Assembly: GCA_947044405.1 (NCBI GenBank) | Contig: CAMRHE010000167.1 | Location: forward strand, 4,137,001-4,201,000 | Source of the DNA: Leptodactylus fallax | Lineage: Eukaryota > Chordata > Amphibia > Anura > Leptodactylidae | Direction: 5' to 3' | Length of the DNA: 64,000 nt | Shown here: positions 11,252 through 23,769 of the stretch, piece by piece | Position numbering within the stretch: the first letter of the stretch is position 1 | Layout: the number at the start of each line of letters is the position of its first letter | Made by a program: the position numbers and the translations under genes | The notes under the pieces: generated by a model | The model's input: only the letters and a program-made list of their open reading frames with translations | The model's database searches: none | Told to the model about the DNA's origin: nothing

Positions 11252-12737
11252 GGTGTTGTTTTGGTGGCAAACAAGTCCCATATTGCATACAATATGCTTC
11301 ATAGTTGTAAAAGTAGTTTCTCAAGGCAGCAGGACACATGTACCAATATGTAGCAGCCAATACTAGATAGGCTGTAGAAAGATAATCCATTGTGCTATAT
11401 TTATGATTTAACAAATCATATCATTTTTAGGGACACTGAATCCTACAATTATCGCAGACAGTTTCACTAATACTGGTGCACAGTGCAGCATAATATTGTA
11501 CCAATATAATGACAATGCAGTTCAAGGTTGGTATAACTCACCTCTACCATTCTACATAGGAAATGGCTGGAAAACGTTTCTAAAAGAATTGCTGATGATA
11601 TGAGAGGTAAGACATTTCTGCAACAAAACCTGCCATATGTGAATCCGCCCTATGCAAATGGTTTCAAACTATGGGGAGCAGAGATTGTATTTGTTTTTTA
11701 TTCCACCATTCACATACTGTAGGAATGACTGGTCTCTCAATGTCAGATTGCAATCCTTCACTTTCTTATAAAGCAATTGGCTTGTATTATTTTCTGTTAA
11801 AACACAAACCCCATGGGTGTTAATGCAAAAAGCAAACTGTAAACTTCTCTTTGTGCTTCCAGGCAGTATTTCCTCACATTAACACTTTAATGGAAACCTG
11901 AAATGTTACCTAGATCTCAGACCAGAGAGGATTAGTGATGAGTCTAGATAATGGACTGGTACACACACAACTCACCTGCCATTGTCACCCCATTGTTAGT
12001 GAAAACACAGGAATCATTGCTTTTTGTTACCACTAACAGGTACATGTGATGTGTGATTCAGCCTTAGTAATGTGCAGCTCAATAGATTGCAGCTTTGGAT
12101 GGGTCAACAAACAAGCTGACTATATCCAAGACATTGTCTACATTTAGCAGTAGGGTACAAAATGTAAATAGTCCAAGAAAAGCAGGAAGAAGTAAAATGT
12201 CATGCGGACAGGAACATGTTAATAGCATGATACACAAGCAGCTGTAGTGTAAATGTAAGCACGACTAGATGAGCCCATAATGGAATTATTCTAAGGGCAC
12301 ACAGTGCTGACAGTTATCCTAGAGGTTTGTTGTCGTCTGCAGTGGTGAAATAGAGGATGAGGAAAAAGCCACTTATTTCAAATGCTGTATGGTTTGGAGC
12401 AAGCTCACTCCCGTAGACTTTAAGGGGGAAATTCAGACTGCATTATTTGAGCACTAGACAGCAGGCTCACCGTCTGGCAGGAATTCACAGCATCATAGAT
12501 CAGCATGATGCAATGAGTTTGGTTCAGTCAAGCCACAGTCGATCCCAGAAATAAAATCATCACACATGTTACCAAATTACCTGAACCACACAGCCATGCA
12601 AATTGGCCCTAATACAGAGTGACTGCATATATGCACGTAAGAAAATTCAGTTCTTCATGTAGGCCACCAACTGGGATGCATATGGAAGTACAAATCTGCG
12701 GGTAAAACCTGAAGCAATAACTGACACGCTGTGAGTT
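11252..12737. other. Intergenic, nothing recognised
   Basis: Apparently unique sequence with no coding region, RNA gene or repeat end that I can support. Confidence 0.4.
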
Positions 12738-12740
12738 TAA

Positions 12741-12969
12741 GGCTAAGGCCCCAGGTTGCGGAAATGCAGCTTTTTGTTCTTGCAGATTTTGCAGTTTTTT
12801 TGTTTTTTTTTTTTTTTTTAGCCAAAGCTAAGAATGGCTACAAAAGGAATGGGAAATATCTATGAAGCTGTTCTACATTCTGCTCAATACACTCCTGGCT
12901 TTAACTCAAAAAAACGCAGCAAGATGTGCAATAAAAAAAGCTGCGTTTCCGCAATGTGGGGCCTCATCC
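12741..12969. mobile_element. Foldback MITE, GGCTAAGGCCC family, TAA duplication
   Basis: Starts ggctaaggccccaggttgcgg and ends ccgcaatgtggggcctcatcc. It is flanked by TAA at 12738-12740 and 12970-12972. A three-base TWA duplication fits PIF/Harbinger-type mobilisation. A long T run (about 12797-12819) sits inside. Confidence 0.65.
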
Positions 12970-13611
12970 TAAAGCCTGCAGTGCAAATCACTTTGAGTTA
13001 TGGCTTTGTTACGCAGAATTTGGATGGTACCTGTTCATTATTCTCCAACTGTAAATCGCCGCAGGTTAGCTGCTGGACAATTCATGGTAGTGAATTTGCA
13101 TTGGCAAATTTGCGGTGACTAACCTGCAGCGATTTCGCTGAGTATGTGCCAGGCCTTAAAATGTTGTTGTCCAGGATTAGAGGAGTTGTCCAGGATTAGA
13201 ACAAAAGTGTTGTCTGTCTGGTATTGCAGTTTATAATACAGTCATGGCCAAAAGTTTTGCGAATGATAGAAATATTAATTTTTACAAAGTCTACTGCTTC
13301 AGTTTTTCTAATGGCAATTTGCATATACTCCAGAATGTTATAAAGAGTGATCAGCTTAACAGCAATTACTTGCAAAGTCAATATTTGCCTAGAAAATGAA
13401 CTTTATCCCCCAAAACACATTTCAACATCATTGCAGCCCTGCCTTAAAAGGACCACCTAACGTCGTTTCAGTGATTGCTCCATTAACACAGGTGTGGATG
13501 TTGATGAGGACAGGGCTGGAGATCAATCTGTCATGATTAAGTAAGAATGACACCACTGGACACTTTAAAAGGAGGCTGGTGCTTGCCATCATTGTTTCTC
13601 TTCTGTTAACC

Positions 13612-15908
13612 ATGGTTATCTCTAAAGAAACACGTGCAGTCATCATTGCACTGCACAAAAATGGCCTAACTGGGAAGAGTATTGCAGCTAGAAAGATTGC
13701 ACCTCAGTCAACAATCTATCGCATCATCAAGAACTTCAAGGAGAGAGGTTCCATTGGTGCCAAAAAGGCTCCAGGGCGCCCAAGAAAGACCAGCAAGCGG
13801 CAGGACCGTCTCTTAACTCCTTAACGACCCAGGACGTAATAGTACGGCCTGAGTCGCATGACAATGTATGGAGAGCGCTCAGGAGCTGAGCGCTTTCCAT
13901 ACACCGCGGGTGCCGGCTGTATAATACAGCCAGGACCCGCAGCTAACAGCAGCAATCGGTGCCTGCACCGATCGCGGCTGTTAACCGTTTAGATGCCGCG
14001 GTCAAACGCGACCGCGGCGTCTAAATTGCGGAGCCAACAAGGGCGCCGCCATTTTTACTTCATCGCCGCCCTCCGGAACGTCATTGGAGGGCGGCGCTTG
14101 GTTGCCATGACAGCCGGGAGCCTATTGAAGGCTCCCAGACCTGTCATTTCAGTATAGCTATTACACGATGCCAGAGGCATCGTGTAATAGCAGTGAAGGC
14201 ATTTTGCTATTCACTGCGATACAGTAGTATCGCAGTGAATAGTATGAGCGATCAGACTCCCTAGGTTTCAAGGTCCCTAGGGAGTCTGATCATACAAGTA
14301 AAAGTATAAAAAAAAAAGTTTTTAAAAGTATGTAAAAATTTAAAAAAACACAAAAGTTCAAATCACCCCCCTTTCCCTAGATCAGATATAAAAGTAAATA
14401 AACAAAAGTAAACATAAACACATTAGGTATCCCCGCGCTCCAAAATGCCCGAACTATTAAAATATTAAAATATTTATCCCATACGGTGAACGGCGTAGCG
14501 GGGAAAAAAATCAAAATGGCCAAATAGCGTTTTTTTCAACACGTTGTCTCCTATAAAAAATTGAATAAAAAGTGTTCAAACCATCAGATCTTTCCCCAAG
14601 TGGTATCAATAAAAACGTCATGTTGTCCCGCATAAAAAGACGCCTTACGCAGCTCCATGTAAATATGAAAAAGTTACAGGTGACACAATATGGCGATGCA
14701 AAATTTTTTTTTCTATTTAGCAAAGTTTTTAATTTTTTAAAAGGTATCAAAACATTACAAATACTATATAAATTTGGTATCGCCGTGTTCGTACTGACCC
14801 ACAGAATACAGGTAACATGTCATTTTTACCACACAGTGAATGGTGTAAAAATTAAACCCATATGAATTTGGCGCAAATGCAGTTTTTCTCCAATTGCACC
14901 TCATTCTGAATTTTTTTCCAGCTTCCCAGTACATTGCACAGAATATTGAATAGTGACATTACAAAGTACAATTTGTTTCGCAAACAATAAGCCATCATGT
15001 GACTCTGTGAACTGAAAAATGTTATGGCTCTTGGAATGTGGGGAGGGAAAAACGAAAATGCAAAAACAAAAAATGGCCCGGTCATTAAGGGGTTAAAAGT
15101 GTTTCAGCTGCGGGATCGGGCTACCAGCAGTGCAGAGCTTGCTGAGGAATGGCAGCAGGCAGGTGTGAGTGCATCTGCACGCACTGTGAGGCGGAGACTC
15201 TTGGAGCAAGGCCTGGTCTCAAGGAGGGCAGCAAAGAAGCCACTTCTCTCCAGAAAAAACATCAGGGTCAGACTGATATTCTGCAAAAGGTACAGGGAGT
15301 GGACTGCTGAGGACTGGGGTAAAGTCATTTTCTCTGATGAATCCCCTTTTCGATTGTTTGGAACATCTGGAAAACAGCTTATTCGGAGAAGAAGAGGTGA
15401 GCGCTACCACCAGTCTTGTCTCATGCCAACTGTAAAGAATCCTGAAACCATTCATGTGTGGGGTTGCTTCTCAGCCAAGGGAATTGGCTCTCTCACAGTC
15501 TTGCCTAAAAACACAGCCATGAATAAAGAATGGTACCAGAATGTCCTCCAAGAACAACTTCTCCCAACCGTCCAAGAGCAGTTTGGCGCTCAACAATGCC
15601 TTTTCCGGCATGATGGAGCACCTTGCCATAAAGCAAAGGTGATAACTAAATGGCTCAGGGAACAAAACATAGAGATTTTGGGTCCATGGCCTGGAAACTC
15701 CCCAGATCTTAATCCCATTGAGAACTTGTGGTCAATCATCAAGAGACGGGTGGGCAAACAAAAAACAACAAATTCAGACAAAATTAAAGCATTGATTCTG
15801 CAAGAATGGACTGCTATCAGTCAGGATTTGGTCCAGAAGTTGATTGAGAGCATGCCAGGGAGAATTGCAGAGGTCCTGAAGAAGAAGGGTCAACACTGCA
15901 AATATTGA
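13612..15908 (+). pseudogene. Tc1 transposase, split only by a MITE
   Basis: Cut-and-paste DDE transposase in two collinear parts: 13612-13816 and 15094-15908, in the same frame across the duplicated TTAA. The first part has the paired-like helix-turn-helix (about residues 1-45) and the GRPRK linker motif. The second has a second DNA-binding helix region, then the catalytic blocks FSDESPF, HDGAPCH and [12 protein letters not shown], giving the DD34E triad. Together about 340 codons with no other stop or frameshift that I can see, the normal family length. The apparent start at 15024 lies inside the MITE and is not real. As it stands the gene cannot make full-length enzyme. Confidence 0.9.
13817..15092. 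mobile_element. TTAA-flanked MITE, 1276 bp, inside Tc1 transposase
   Basis: Ends CTCCTTAACGACC and GGTCATTAAGGGG are inverted; TTAA flanks both sides exactly (13813-13816 and 15093-15096). That target and the C-rich tips suggest a piggyBac-type non-autonomous element. Inside are strong hairpins, for example the arms meeting near 14170 (attacacgatgcc / ggcatcgtgtaat) and near 14265 (agactccctagg / ccctagggagtct). No transposase is seen. Confidence 0.85.
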
Positions 15909-16087
15909 CTTGTTGCATTAACTCATTCTAACTGTCAATATAAGCTTCTGTTACTCATAATATGAATGCAATTATATTTCTGTATGTGATAAAAACATCT
16001 GACAAACACACATAAAAACCAGAGGGCAGCAGATCATGTGAAAATATAATATTTGTGTCATTCTCAAAACTTTTGCCCATGACTGTA

Positions 16088-17965
16088 CAAATCAGATTCA
16101 ACTTCAGTACTGCAGTATATGATGAAATGTGGCACTTTTTTATGGAAACAATAACACCTTTTCTTATAACACTGGATAACTCCATTAGGTTGTGCTTTAA
16201 GACTAAGTTGAATTGATTCTTGATGACTGGTAACTCACAAATATTTTTTTTTACATATGTTTTAAAACAAATTATAAAAGTAGTGTGTACCACTAGGATA
16301 CACCTTTTTGACTAAAGGCGTCTAACAGTCCAACAGGTGCTCCCATCCCTACTGAACAAAGGATGTAAATTGAGTGCCCCCAACAGGTATGCTTACACTT
16401 CACCTTCACATACAAAATGCACACTTAGTCAGTCCATTAAGGGGCATTCTATTTGCATAGATTGTATACTTGCAGTGCCCCAAGCTAGTGTTCAGATCTG
16501 ATTTATGTGTTTGAGGTTGTCTGTTGGATGCCCTAAGCTAAAAGGTTCTGTTCCAGTGATTATATCCATCTGACAGGGATATGTTATTATTCTATGATCA
16601 GTGTATGGGACCTACCATATATTGATCTCTTGAGAATTAGGGGACTGCAGTGCTGTGCAGGGGAACTGTGGCATAGCTTCATTCAGATGATTGAGACTGG
16701 CTACAATTTTATGCACAGCTGGGTGATCATAGTGCTGCTGTGCAGGGTAAACTGGAAAAGGACCACAGCATTAATGTTTATTTTCAAAATTGGTGGGGGT
16801 ACCAGAGGTCAAAACCCCACCAATAATCGATCCCACTGATATGTCTTCATTTTATGAGATGAACCTTCTCTTTTAAGTACACAGTAGTAAATTTTATGGT
16901 TATGTTCACATGTGGATAATTGTACAAGAAATGTGTCAGACATCCACAGAGTATCCGCATTGTACATACCACATTCATTCTTGCCTACAGCTTCATATGT
17001 GGATATCTTCTAATAATGGAAATGGGTGAAATCTGATAAATATAAAATCTTAATCTTGACATAATTTGAGTTTTTCCATCCTGTACATGCAGTGTATTGT
17101 CAAAAGCAAATAGCACAAATCCATATACATGTAGAGCACTAGGAGGGATCTGGGGTGAGTCAGGTCAGTCTATACCAGTTTCTGTTATGTGTGGTATTAT
17201 TAAAACTTTGACTATTCAGGGACAATGTGAAGCCTTTTGTCAGGCAAAGAACAACACTAGAAAAGTAGATAATAGGTACATGTAGCACAGGGACATTGTG
17301 TGAAAGATGGCACATCAACAGCATTATCTACAGCAATAAAATGCAGAGAAGATAGTCTCAAATGGCATCAAAGGTAATGACCTTTGTAAGGTGTGAAGAG
17401 TCCTTAAGTCCATGGCATCAAAGTGGGAAGTGTGTCCTGAGTGCCTGGTGGGTGTGATATTTGGTTCTTGTCTTACTACAATGGTGATTGTTATTAGTTT
17501 GTCTTCACAAGTGTTCTCACACTTATTGCTGCACACTGCCCAGCATGTTTCTGACTAGTTTGTTCACACATGTGGATAAGGTACATATTTTGGTGCAGAA
17601 AGAAAATTCTTCCCATTCAGGTCAGCTCCATTCTAACATTTCAGATCTGTCTCAGGTCTTATTTGTTTGGATTTTACTCAAATATTTTACAGATTGTGCC
17701 AATTTTCATTACTTTAATAATATACATCTGTACCTGCATGCAGATAATGCATGTTGATACCATATACAGTAGATGTCCAAGGAGGTTACGTTATAAGGAA
17801 TATCATGCATGTAGCATAACGAGAATTAGGCACAATAGGCAGCCACTTAAAATTTATTAGAAATTTTTTGAAGGCAATGTGACACCAGAAAATGACTTAT
17901 TTTAAAATTATTCCAGGTGAAAATCTTAAAAATCCTGCAATTCTGACACTGTCCACTGGGTCATA
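16088..17965. other. Intergenic, nothing recognised
   Basis: No gene, RNA gene or transposon end found. Short open frames lack protein-family motifs. A T-rich to A-rich interval at 17860-17950 leads up to the next Tc1 element. Confidence 0.4.
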
Positions 17966-17967
17966 TA

Positions 17968-19572
17968 CAGTGGGGAAAAAAAAGTATTTAGTCAGCCACC
18001 AATTGTGCAAGTTTTCCCACTTAAAAAGATGAGAGAGGCCTGTAATTGACATCATAGGTAGACCTCAACTATGAGAGAGAAAATGAGAAAACAAATCTAG
18101 AAAATCACATTGTCTGATTTTTTAAGAATTTATTTTCAAATTATGGAGGAAAATAAGTATTTGGTCACCTACAAACATGCAAGATTTCTGTCTCTCGCAG
18201 ACCTGTAACTTCTTCTTTAAGAGGCTCCTCTGTCCTCCACTCATTACCTGTAGTAATGGCACCTGTTTGAAATTGTTATCAGTATAAAAGACACCTGTCC
18301 ACAACCTCAAACAGTCACACTCCAAACTCCACTATGGTGAAGACCAAAGAGCTGTGGAAGGACACCAGAAACAAAATTGTAGACCTGCACCAGGCTTGAA
18401 AGACTGAATCTGCAATAGGCAAGCAGCTTGGTGTGAAGAAATCAACTCTGGGAGCAATAATTAGAAAATGGAAGACATACAAGACCACTGATAATCTCCC
18501 TCGATCAGGGGTTCCACGCAAGATCTCACCCCATGGGGTCAAAATGATCACAAGAACGGTGAACAAAAATCCCAGAACCACACGGGGGGACCTAGTTAAT
18601 GACCTGCAGAAAGCTGGGACTAATGCAACAAAGGCTACCGTCAGTAACACACCACACCGCCAGGGACTCAGATCCTGCAGTGCTAGACGTGTCCCCCTGC
18701 TTAAGTCTGTACATATCCGGACACGTCTGAAGTTTGCTAGAGAGCATTTGGATGTTCCTGAAGAGTATTGGGAGAATGTCATATGGTCAGATGAAACCAA
18801 AGTAGTACTGTTTGGTAGAAACACAAGTCGTCGTGTTTGGAGGAGAGTGAATGCTGAGTTGCATCCAAAGAACTCCATACCTACTGTGAAGCATGGGGGT
18901 GGCAACATCATGCTTTGGAGCTGTTTCTCTGCAAAGGGACCAGGGCGACTGATCCGTGTACATGAAAGAATGAATGGGGCTATGTATCGTGAGGTTTTGA
19001 GTGCAAACCTCCTTCCATCAGCAAGGGCATTGAAGTTGAAACGTGGCTGGGTCTTTCAACATGACAATGATCTCAAGCACACCGCCAGGGCAACGAAGGA
19101 GTGGCTTCATAAGAAGCATTTCAAGGTCCTGGAGTGGCCTAGCCAGTCTCCAGATCTCAACCCCATAGAAAACCTTTGGAGGAAGTTGAAAGTCCGTGTT
19201 GCCCAGAGACAGCCCCAAAACATCACTGCGCTAGAGGAGATCTGCATGGAGGAATAGGCCAACATACCAGCAACAGTGTGTGCCAACCTTGTGAAGACTT
19301 ACAGAAAACGTTTGACCTCTGTCATTGCCAACAAAGGATATATAACAAAGTATTGAGATAAACTTTTGTTATTGACCAAATACTTATTTTCCACCATAAT
19401 TTGCAAATAAATTCTTTAAAAATCAGACAATGTGATTTTCTAGATATGTTTTCTCATTTTGTCTCTCATAGTTGAGGTCTACCTCTGATGACAATTACAG
19501 GCCTCTCTCATCTTTTTAAGTGGGAGAACTTGCACAATTGGTGGCTGACTAAATACTTTTTTTTCCCCACTG
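17968..19572 (+). mobile_element. Tc1-like transposon, CAGTGGGG family, copy A
   Basis: Left end CAGTGGGGAAAAAAAAGTAT and the inverted right end ATACTTTTTTTTCCCCACTG are flanked by TA at 17966-17967 and 19573-19574. Length is 1605 bp. A second, shorter copy of the same family lies at 61547-62994 in the opposite orientation. Confidence 0.93.
18334..19356 (+). pseudogene. Tc1-like transposase with two premature stops
   Basis: DDE transposase of the CAGTGGGG Tc1 family. The reading frame from ATG 18334 to the expected stop at 19354-19356 stays in one frame (about 340 codons). It has two nonsense changes, TGA at 18397-18399 (codon 22) and TAG at 19255-19257. The open part 18433-19257 holds the second helix-turn-helix, then [22 protein letters not shown] and [11 protein letters not shown], so the catalytic D, D and E positions are all kept. 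The copy looks recently inactivated. No frameshifts are seen. Confidence 0.9.
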
Positions 19573-19574
19573 TA

Positions 19575-20270
19575 ATATGCTGAGATTTCCTGTTTTCTAT
19601 ATGAGATTTCTTTGCAGCATCCACCTCGCTTACCAAAACACTGATGATCACAGCTATCATGTTTATGTAGATAAGACACATAATCTATTAAACACAATTA
19701 TCTACTCACTCTCTGCACAATGACCTAGAAAACTCTCCCATACAAATGAATAGGGTCTGCCCAGTTCATTGTGTCTATGGCCCGTGGTCCTTTTATAGGA
19801 AACAGGAAGTCACAGAGTGTTTTAGGCTTAGTGGCACAAGTTGGAATTCCAAGATTTTTAGGATTTTTTTTTAAATATAGCTATTCATTTGGAAAATTAA
19901 AAACATTACCAAAAAGTCTTAAAAAATATGAATAAAATGAAAACGTGATTTAAACAATAGGTCATTTCCTGATGACACATTCCCTATAAATTACTGGCAG
20001 CATTTCTAGAACATGGTTCCAGATATTTAATTCACTGTTCACCACTTCACAGTCACATATTAGCGAACAATAAAAATAAAACAATAAACACGTCTGATGC
20101 TGACATAACTTTATTTATATGCAACACATAGAAATAAAAAATAAGTAAATCATATTAACAGTTAAAAATAAAAAAAAATAACCAATTCCTTGGACAAAAC
20201 CATAGACATAACAGAAGATAAATACAGAAGTAAAACATTTGTAAGATTGTATTTAACAATCATAATTAGT
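19575..20270. other. Intergenic, AT-rich, nothing recognised
   Basis: AT-rich with A runs (19860-19950 and 20100-20270). No gene or repeat ends that I can support. Confidence 0.4.
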
Positions 20271-20952
20271 GTTGAGCGAACCCGTCAAAGTTTGGGTTCG
20301 ACAAGTTCGGACGAACTTTGCCCAAAAGTTAAGTTTGGTTACCTGAACTTGACCCGAACTCGAACCCCATTGAAATCAATGGGGACCCGAACTTGGTGTC
20401 CCAAAAATGGGTGTAAAATGGAGATAGTAAGGGATAGAGGGCTGCAAAATGGGGATAATAACAGGGCAAGGGGTAGGGAAAGTACTTAAAATAATAACCT
20501 AAAATAAAATAAATAAATTTAATTTAAAAAATTAAAAACAAATAAAATAAAATAATAATTTTGAAACAGGTGGTAGAGGTCCAGGGGGAGGAGGTGGAGG
20601 TGGATGTGGCGGTGTAAGTGGATGAGGTGGAGGAGGAGGAGGTAGCCAACACTTTAACCACTCACTCAGGCGCTGGCACAGCCAAGTCCTGTGGGACCCA
20701 TGCCTGGTTCATTTTGATGAACGTAAGTATGTCCATGTTGGCTGTGGATAGGCGGATCCTCTTGTCGGTGATGACACCCCCTGCGGTGCTGAATACACTT
20801 TCTGATAGGGCAGGTCATCACCTCCAATGCATAGAGGGCAAGCTCTGGCCATGTGTCCAATTTTTCTACCCAGAAATTGAACTGGGAGGAACCATTGCTC
20901 AGTACCAGGAGACGTGTCGACAGATACTGATCCACCATGACACCAGACACTC
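20271..20952 (-). mobile_element. hAT remnant (GTGTTGAGCGAAC end family)
   Basis: Begins near agtgttgagcgaacccg, followed by repeated ttcgg/gaactt motifs and a GA-rich stretch (20570-20645), and contains the C-terminal part of an hAT transposase on the minus strand. The other end is missing: sequence switches abruptly to Tc1-like near 20953. A related sequence (aacaagttcggtcc, 52923) occurs elsewhere in the window. Confidence 0.7.
20655..20950 (-). pseudogene. hAT transposase C-terminal dimerisation domain, degenerate
   Basis: On the minus strand the order is a WPELALYALEVMTCPI stretch and then, after a frameshift near 20800, a block reading VFSTAGGVITDKRIRLS followed by FIKMNQAW. These are the conserved motifs of the hAT C-terminal (dimerisation) domain, normally the last 80-100 residues of the enzyme. 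The catalytic RNase H-like part is absent. The frame ends in PAPE and a stop near 20660. It is a fragment and cannot function. Confidence 0.8.
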
Positions 20953-21535
20953 ATCCACATGTTGGCATTCATGGTTCCTTCAATGAACTGTAGCTCCCCA
21001 CAGCCAGCAGCATTCATGCAGCCCCAAACCATGGCACTTCCACCATGCATGACTGTAGGCAAGACAAACTTTGTACTCCTCACTTGGTTGCCACCATACA
21101 CGATAAACTTATTTGGTTCACATGGTGTTAATCTTGGTGTCATTAGACCACAAGACTTGGTTCCAGTAATCCATGGTCTTAGTCTGCTTGTCTTCAGCAA
21201 ACTGTTTACGGGCTTCCTTGTGCATCATATTTAGAAGAGGTTTAATTCTGGGGTGATAGCCATGGAGACCAATTTGATGCAGTGTGCGATGTATAGTTTG
21301 AGCACTGACAGGCTGACCCCCCACCCAGTTAACCTCTGCAGCAATGCTGGCAGCACTCACACCTCTATTTTGCAAAGACAACCTCTGGATATGACGCTGA
21401 GCACGGGGACATTCTTTGGTCGAGCATAGTGAGGTCTGTTCAGAGTGGAACCTGTCTTGTTAAACCGCTGTAAGGTCTTGGCCACCGTGCTGCAGCTCAG
21501 TTTCAGGGTGTTGGCAATCTTCTTATACCCTAGTC

Positions 21536-22979
21536 CACAGGTGTCAAACACAAGGCCCGCGGGCCGAATCCGGCCCGCTGCCTTCTGTTATCCGGCCCGG
21601 GCTCACGCAATACAAGAGCAGTAAAGATGGCGGCTGCCTCACTTCGCCTCATTAGCGGTGCGCCCCTGGGCGGCCGCCATCTTTATTGCCTCAGGCGGCA
21701 CTGTCCCTCACTGTCTGGGGGGCGGCATTTTTCTATTCAATGTAAACCAGCCCAGGACAGGCCCCTTTAAAAAAAAAAAACCAGAGCTGAGCGGGGCCTG
21801 TCCTGGGCTGGTTTACGAGACGTCGCATCTCAGTGCAGGTGACGATACCATGACATCATCACGCCGCCTACGCTGAGACACAGACGTCGCGGACAAGAAG
21901 AGGCGGCGGCGGCGGCTGCATCAAGGCATCGCAGGTGAGTATAACTTTTTTTATATATAAATAGGCTGTAACCTGCTGGAGTATCCCCAGCAGGTCACGG
22001 CCTATTTATTTACCTACCCCGCGTCTGCTCGTGGCCGCCCCCGCTTCTCTTTCTGCTATGGGACGCAGAAAGGGAAGTGGATGCCGCTGTGAGCGGCCGC
22101 GGGCTTCGGTAAGTGAGGCCGCGGGCCGCAAATACTACTATTATTATATTCCGGGGTCTTTTCAGACCCCGGAGTATAATAATCGGGAGCCCAGGGGAGG
22201 TGAGGGAACATAAAAACATATCCTACTTACCTCTCCTGCGATCGGTGTTACTCCGAGCAGGCTTGAGGCCTCTGGTGACGTCATCAGGTCGCGTCGCCGG
22301 CCTGATCACGTGACGTGTGCGCACAATTAAACAGGGCCGAAAGCTGCAAGGAGTGCACCGGTGTCCAGGATAGGTAAGTAACACTGGTTTTTATGTTTGT
22401 CACCTCTCCTGGTTCTCCGTTCATTATACTCTGGGGTCTATAATAATAATTCATGGTTTGGCCACTATGGGGCATAATACCCTGTGCAGGGACCACTGTG
22501 GAGCATAATACCAGTACAGGGGCCACTATGGAGCATAATACAAGTGCAGGGGCCACTATGGATCATAATACCACTGCAGGGGCCATTATGGAGCATAATA
22601 CCGTGTGCAGGGGCCAATATGGAGCATCATACCGTGTGCAGGGGCCAATATGGAGCATAATACCGTGTGCAGGAGCCAATATAGAGCATAATACCGTGTG
22701 CAGGGGCCACTAGGGAGCATAATACCGTGCATAATACCGTGTGCAGGGGCAGCTGCAAGTCATAATACAGTGTGCAGGGACTGCTGTGGAACATTATAGT
22801 GTGTGTAAATGGGGCGCTATAAATAGGGGCTATGGCGCCTGTTTAGATTATACGCTGTCTAATAGCACGCTTAACTGTTAAGGAGAAGTTACTTTTATAC
22901 ACGTGTAAAATAATCTTGGCCCTTCAAGGTACCCCATGAGGCTGAAGTGGCCCCCGTGAAAATGAGTTTGACACCCCTG
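21536..22979. mobile_element. Non-autonomous hAT-type element, CAGGGGTGTCAAA ends
   Basis: Left end cacaggtgtcaaacacaagg and right end gagtttgacacccctg are imperfect inverted repeats of a well-known vertebrate hAT terminus. Flanks are CCCTAGTC (21528-21535) and CCCTAGGC (22980-22987), an 8-bp duplication with one change. The interior has GC-rich arms, a hairpin (aacctgctgg / ccagcaggt near 21975), a second hairpin centred on 22160, and a 31-bp tandem array (22460-22745). Confidence 0.85.
22460..22745. repeat. 31-bp tandem array in hAT element
   Basis: Units of 31 bases with gagcataataccgtgtgca followed by ggggccaatatg, about nine copies, diverging at the edges. The same unit recurs in the elements at 32526, 46451, 55022 and 63361. 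Confidence 0.85.
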
Positions 22980-23769
22980 CCCTAGGCCATCTTTATGTAG
23001 AGCAACAATTCTTTTTTTCAGCTCCTCAGAGAGTTCTTTGCTATGAGGTGCCGTGTTGAAATTCCAGTCACCAGTATGAGACTGTGTGAGAGCGATAAGA
23101 CCAAATTTAAGACATGTGCTCCCCATTCACACCTGAGACCTTGTAACACTGATGAGTCAGATGACACCAGGGAGGGAGTTGTGTGATTTTGATGGCACAC
23201 CAAATTTACACTGTTATACAAGCTGTACAGTGACTACTTTATATTGTCAATTCTGACTTTGGTCAATTTGCAGCCTCAAAGTGCAGCTCTAAGTGTTCAG
23301 ACCAGAATTAGGCCAGAATTTGACCAGAAGGGAACTGAAGGTAACAACAACCCACTAAAACAAAACCTAGCTATTTTCTAAAAGAAATGCTTCTCGCTAT
23401 AATCACTTTTGTTCTTCCCATACTTGTAAAAACGACTTTTCAACCCCACACCAGACTTGTCACTAAGGAAATCTTATCTCTCTATCTATTCTACCCCACC
23501 ATCTGACCTTGTCTGCACAGCTACTCACACACCTGCAAGCTTTCTGCCCCAGAAACACACAACCTCCCCACACTCTCTCCTACCTACACCTGCTATCCCT
23601 ATCCCTTCTTCTTCTTACTTCTGGCGACATATCTCCCAATCCTGGACCACCCCAGTAAATCCCTACTGTCGGATCTTTCCACACAACTGGCATCAGCGCA
23701 CAGAACCCCCTAAATCTTACACCTATCTTACTCGCTCTTGCCCCTCCTCATGCCCTCTCCGGTGCACAA

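Larger units (their letters stand above)
13239..16085 (+). mobile_element. Tc1-like transposon with both ends and TA duplication
   Basis: The left end CAGTCATGGCCAAAAGTTTT and the right end AAAACTTTTGCCCATGACTG are inverted copies, flanked by TA at 13237-13238 and 16086-16087. Similar inverted sequence continues inward (attaatttttacaaagtc against the right arm). Subtracting the MITE at 13817-15092 and its duplicated TTAA leaves about 1.57 kb, the normal size for a Tc1 element. Confidence 0.93.
20953..23054 (-). pseudogene. Tc1-like transposase, interrupted by hAT
   Basis: Transposase of the nested Tc1 element. Its start codon position (23052-23054) reads ACG, so the start is lost. The N-terminal helix-turn-helix (SKELSEELKKRIVALHKDGL) lies at about 22988-23045. 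The frame resumes past the hAT element at 21535 with KKIANTLKLSCSTVAKTLQ. The linker and second DNA-binding block run to about 21230, then FAEDKQTKTMDYWNQVLWS with the first catalytic block changed to SNDT near 21140. The region around 20970-21060 still reads LPTVMHGGSAMVWGC. Everything after the middle of the catalytic domain is missing. Confidence 0.85.

Noticed and set aside
15024..15096. Upstream ATG of the long frame at 15024-15908
   Set aside because: This start is inside the MITE. The true transposase start is at 13612.
22453..22713. Regular repeats that could suggest a CRISPR array
   Set aside because: Units abut without unique spacers, the 31-bp period is pure tandem, and the window is animal nuclear DNA.
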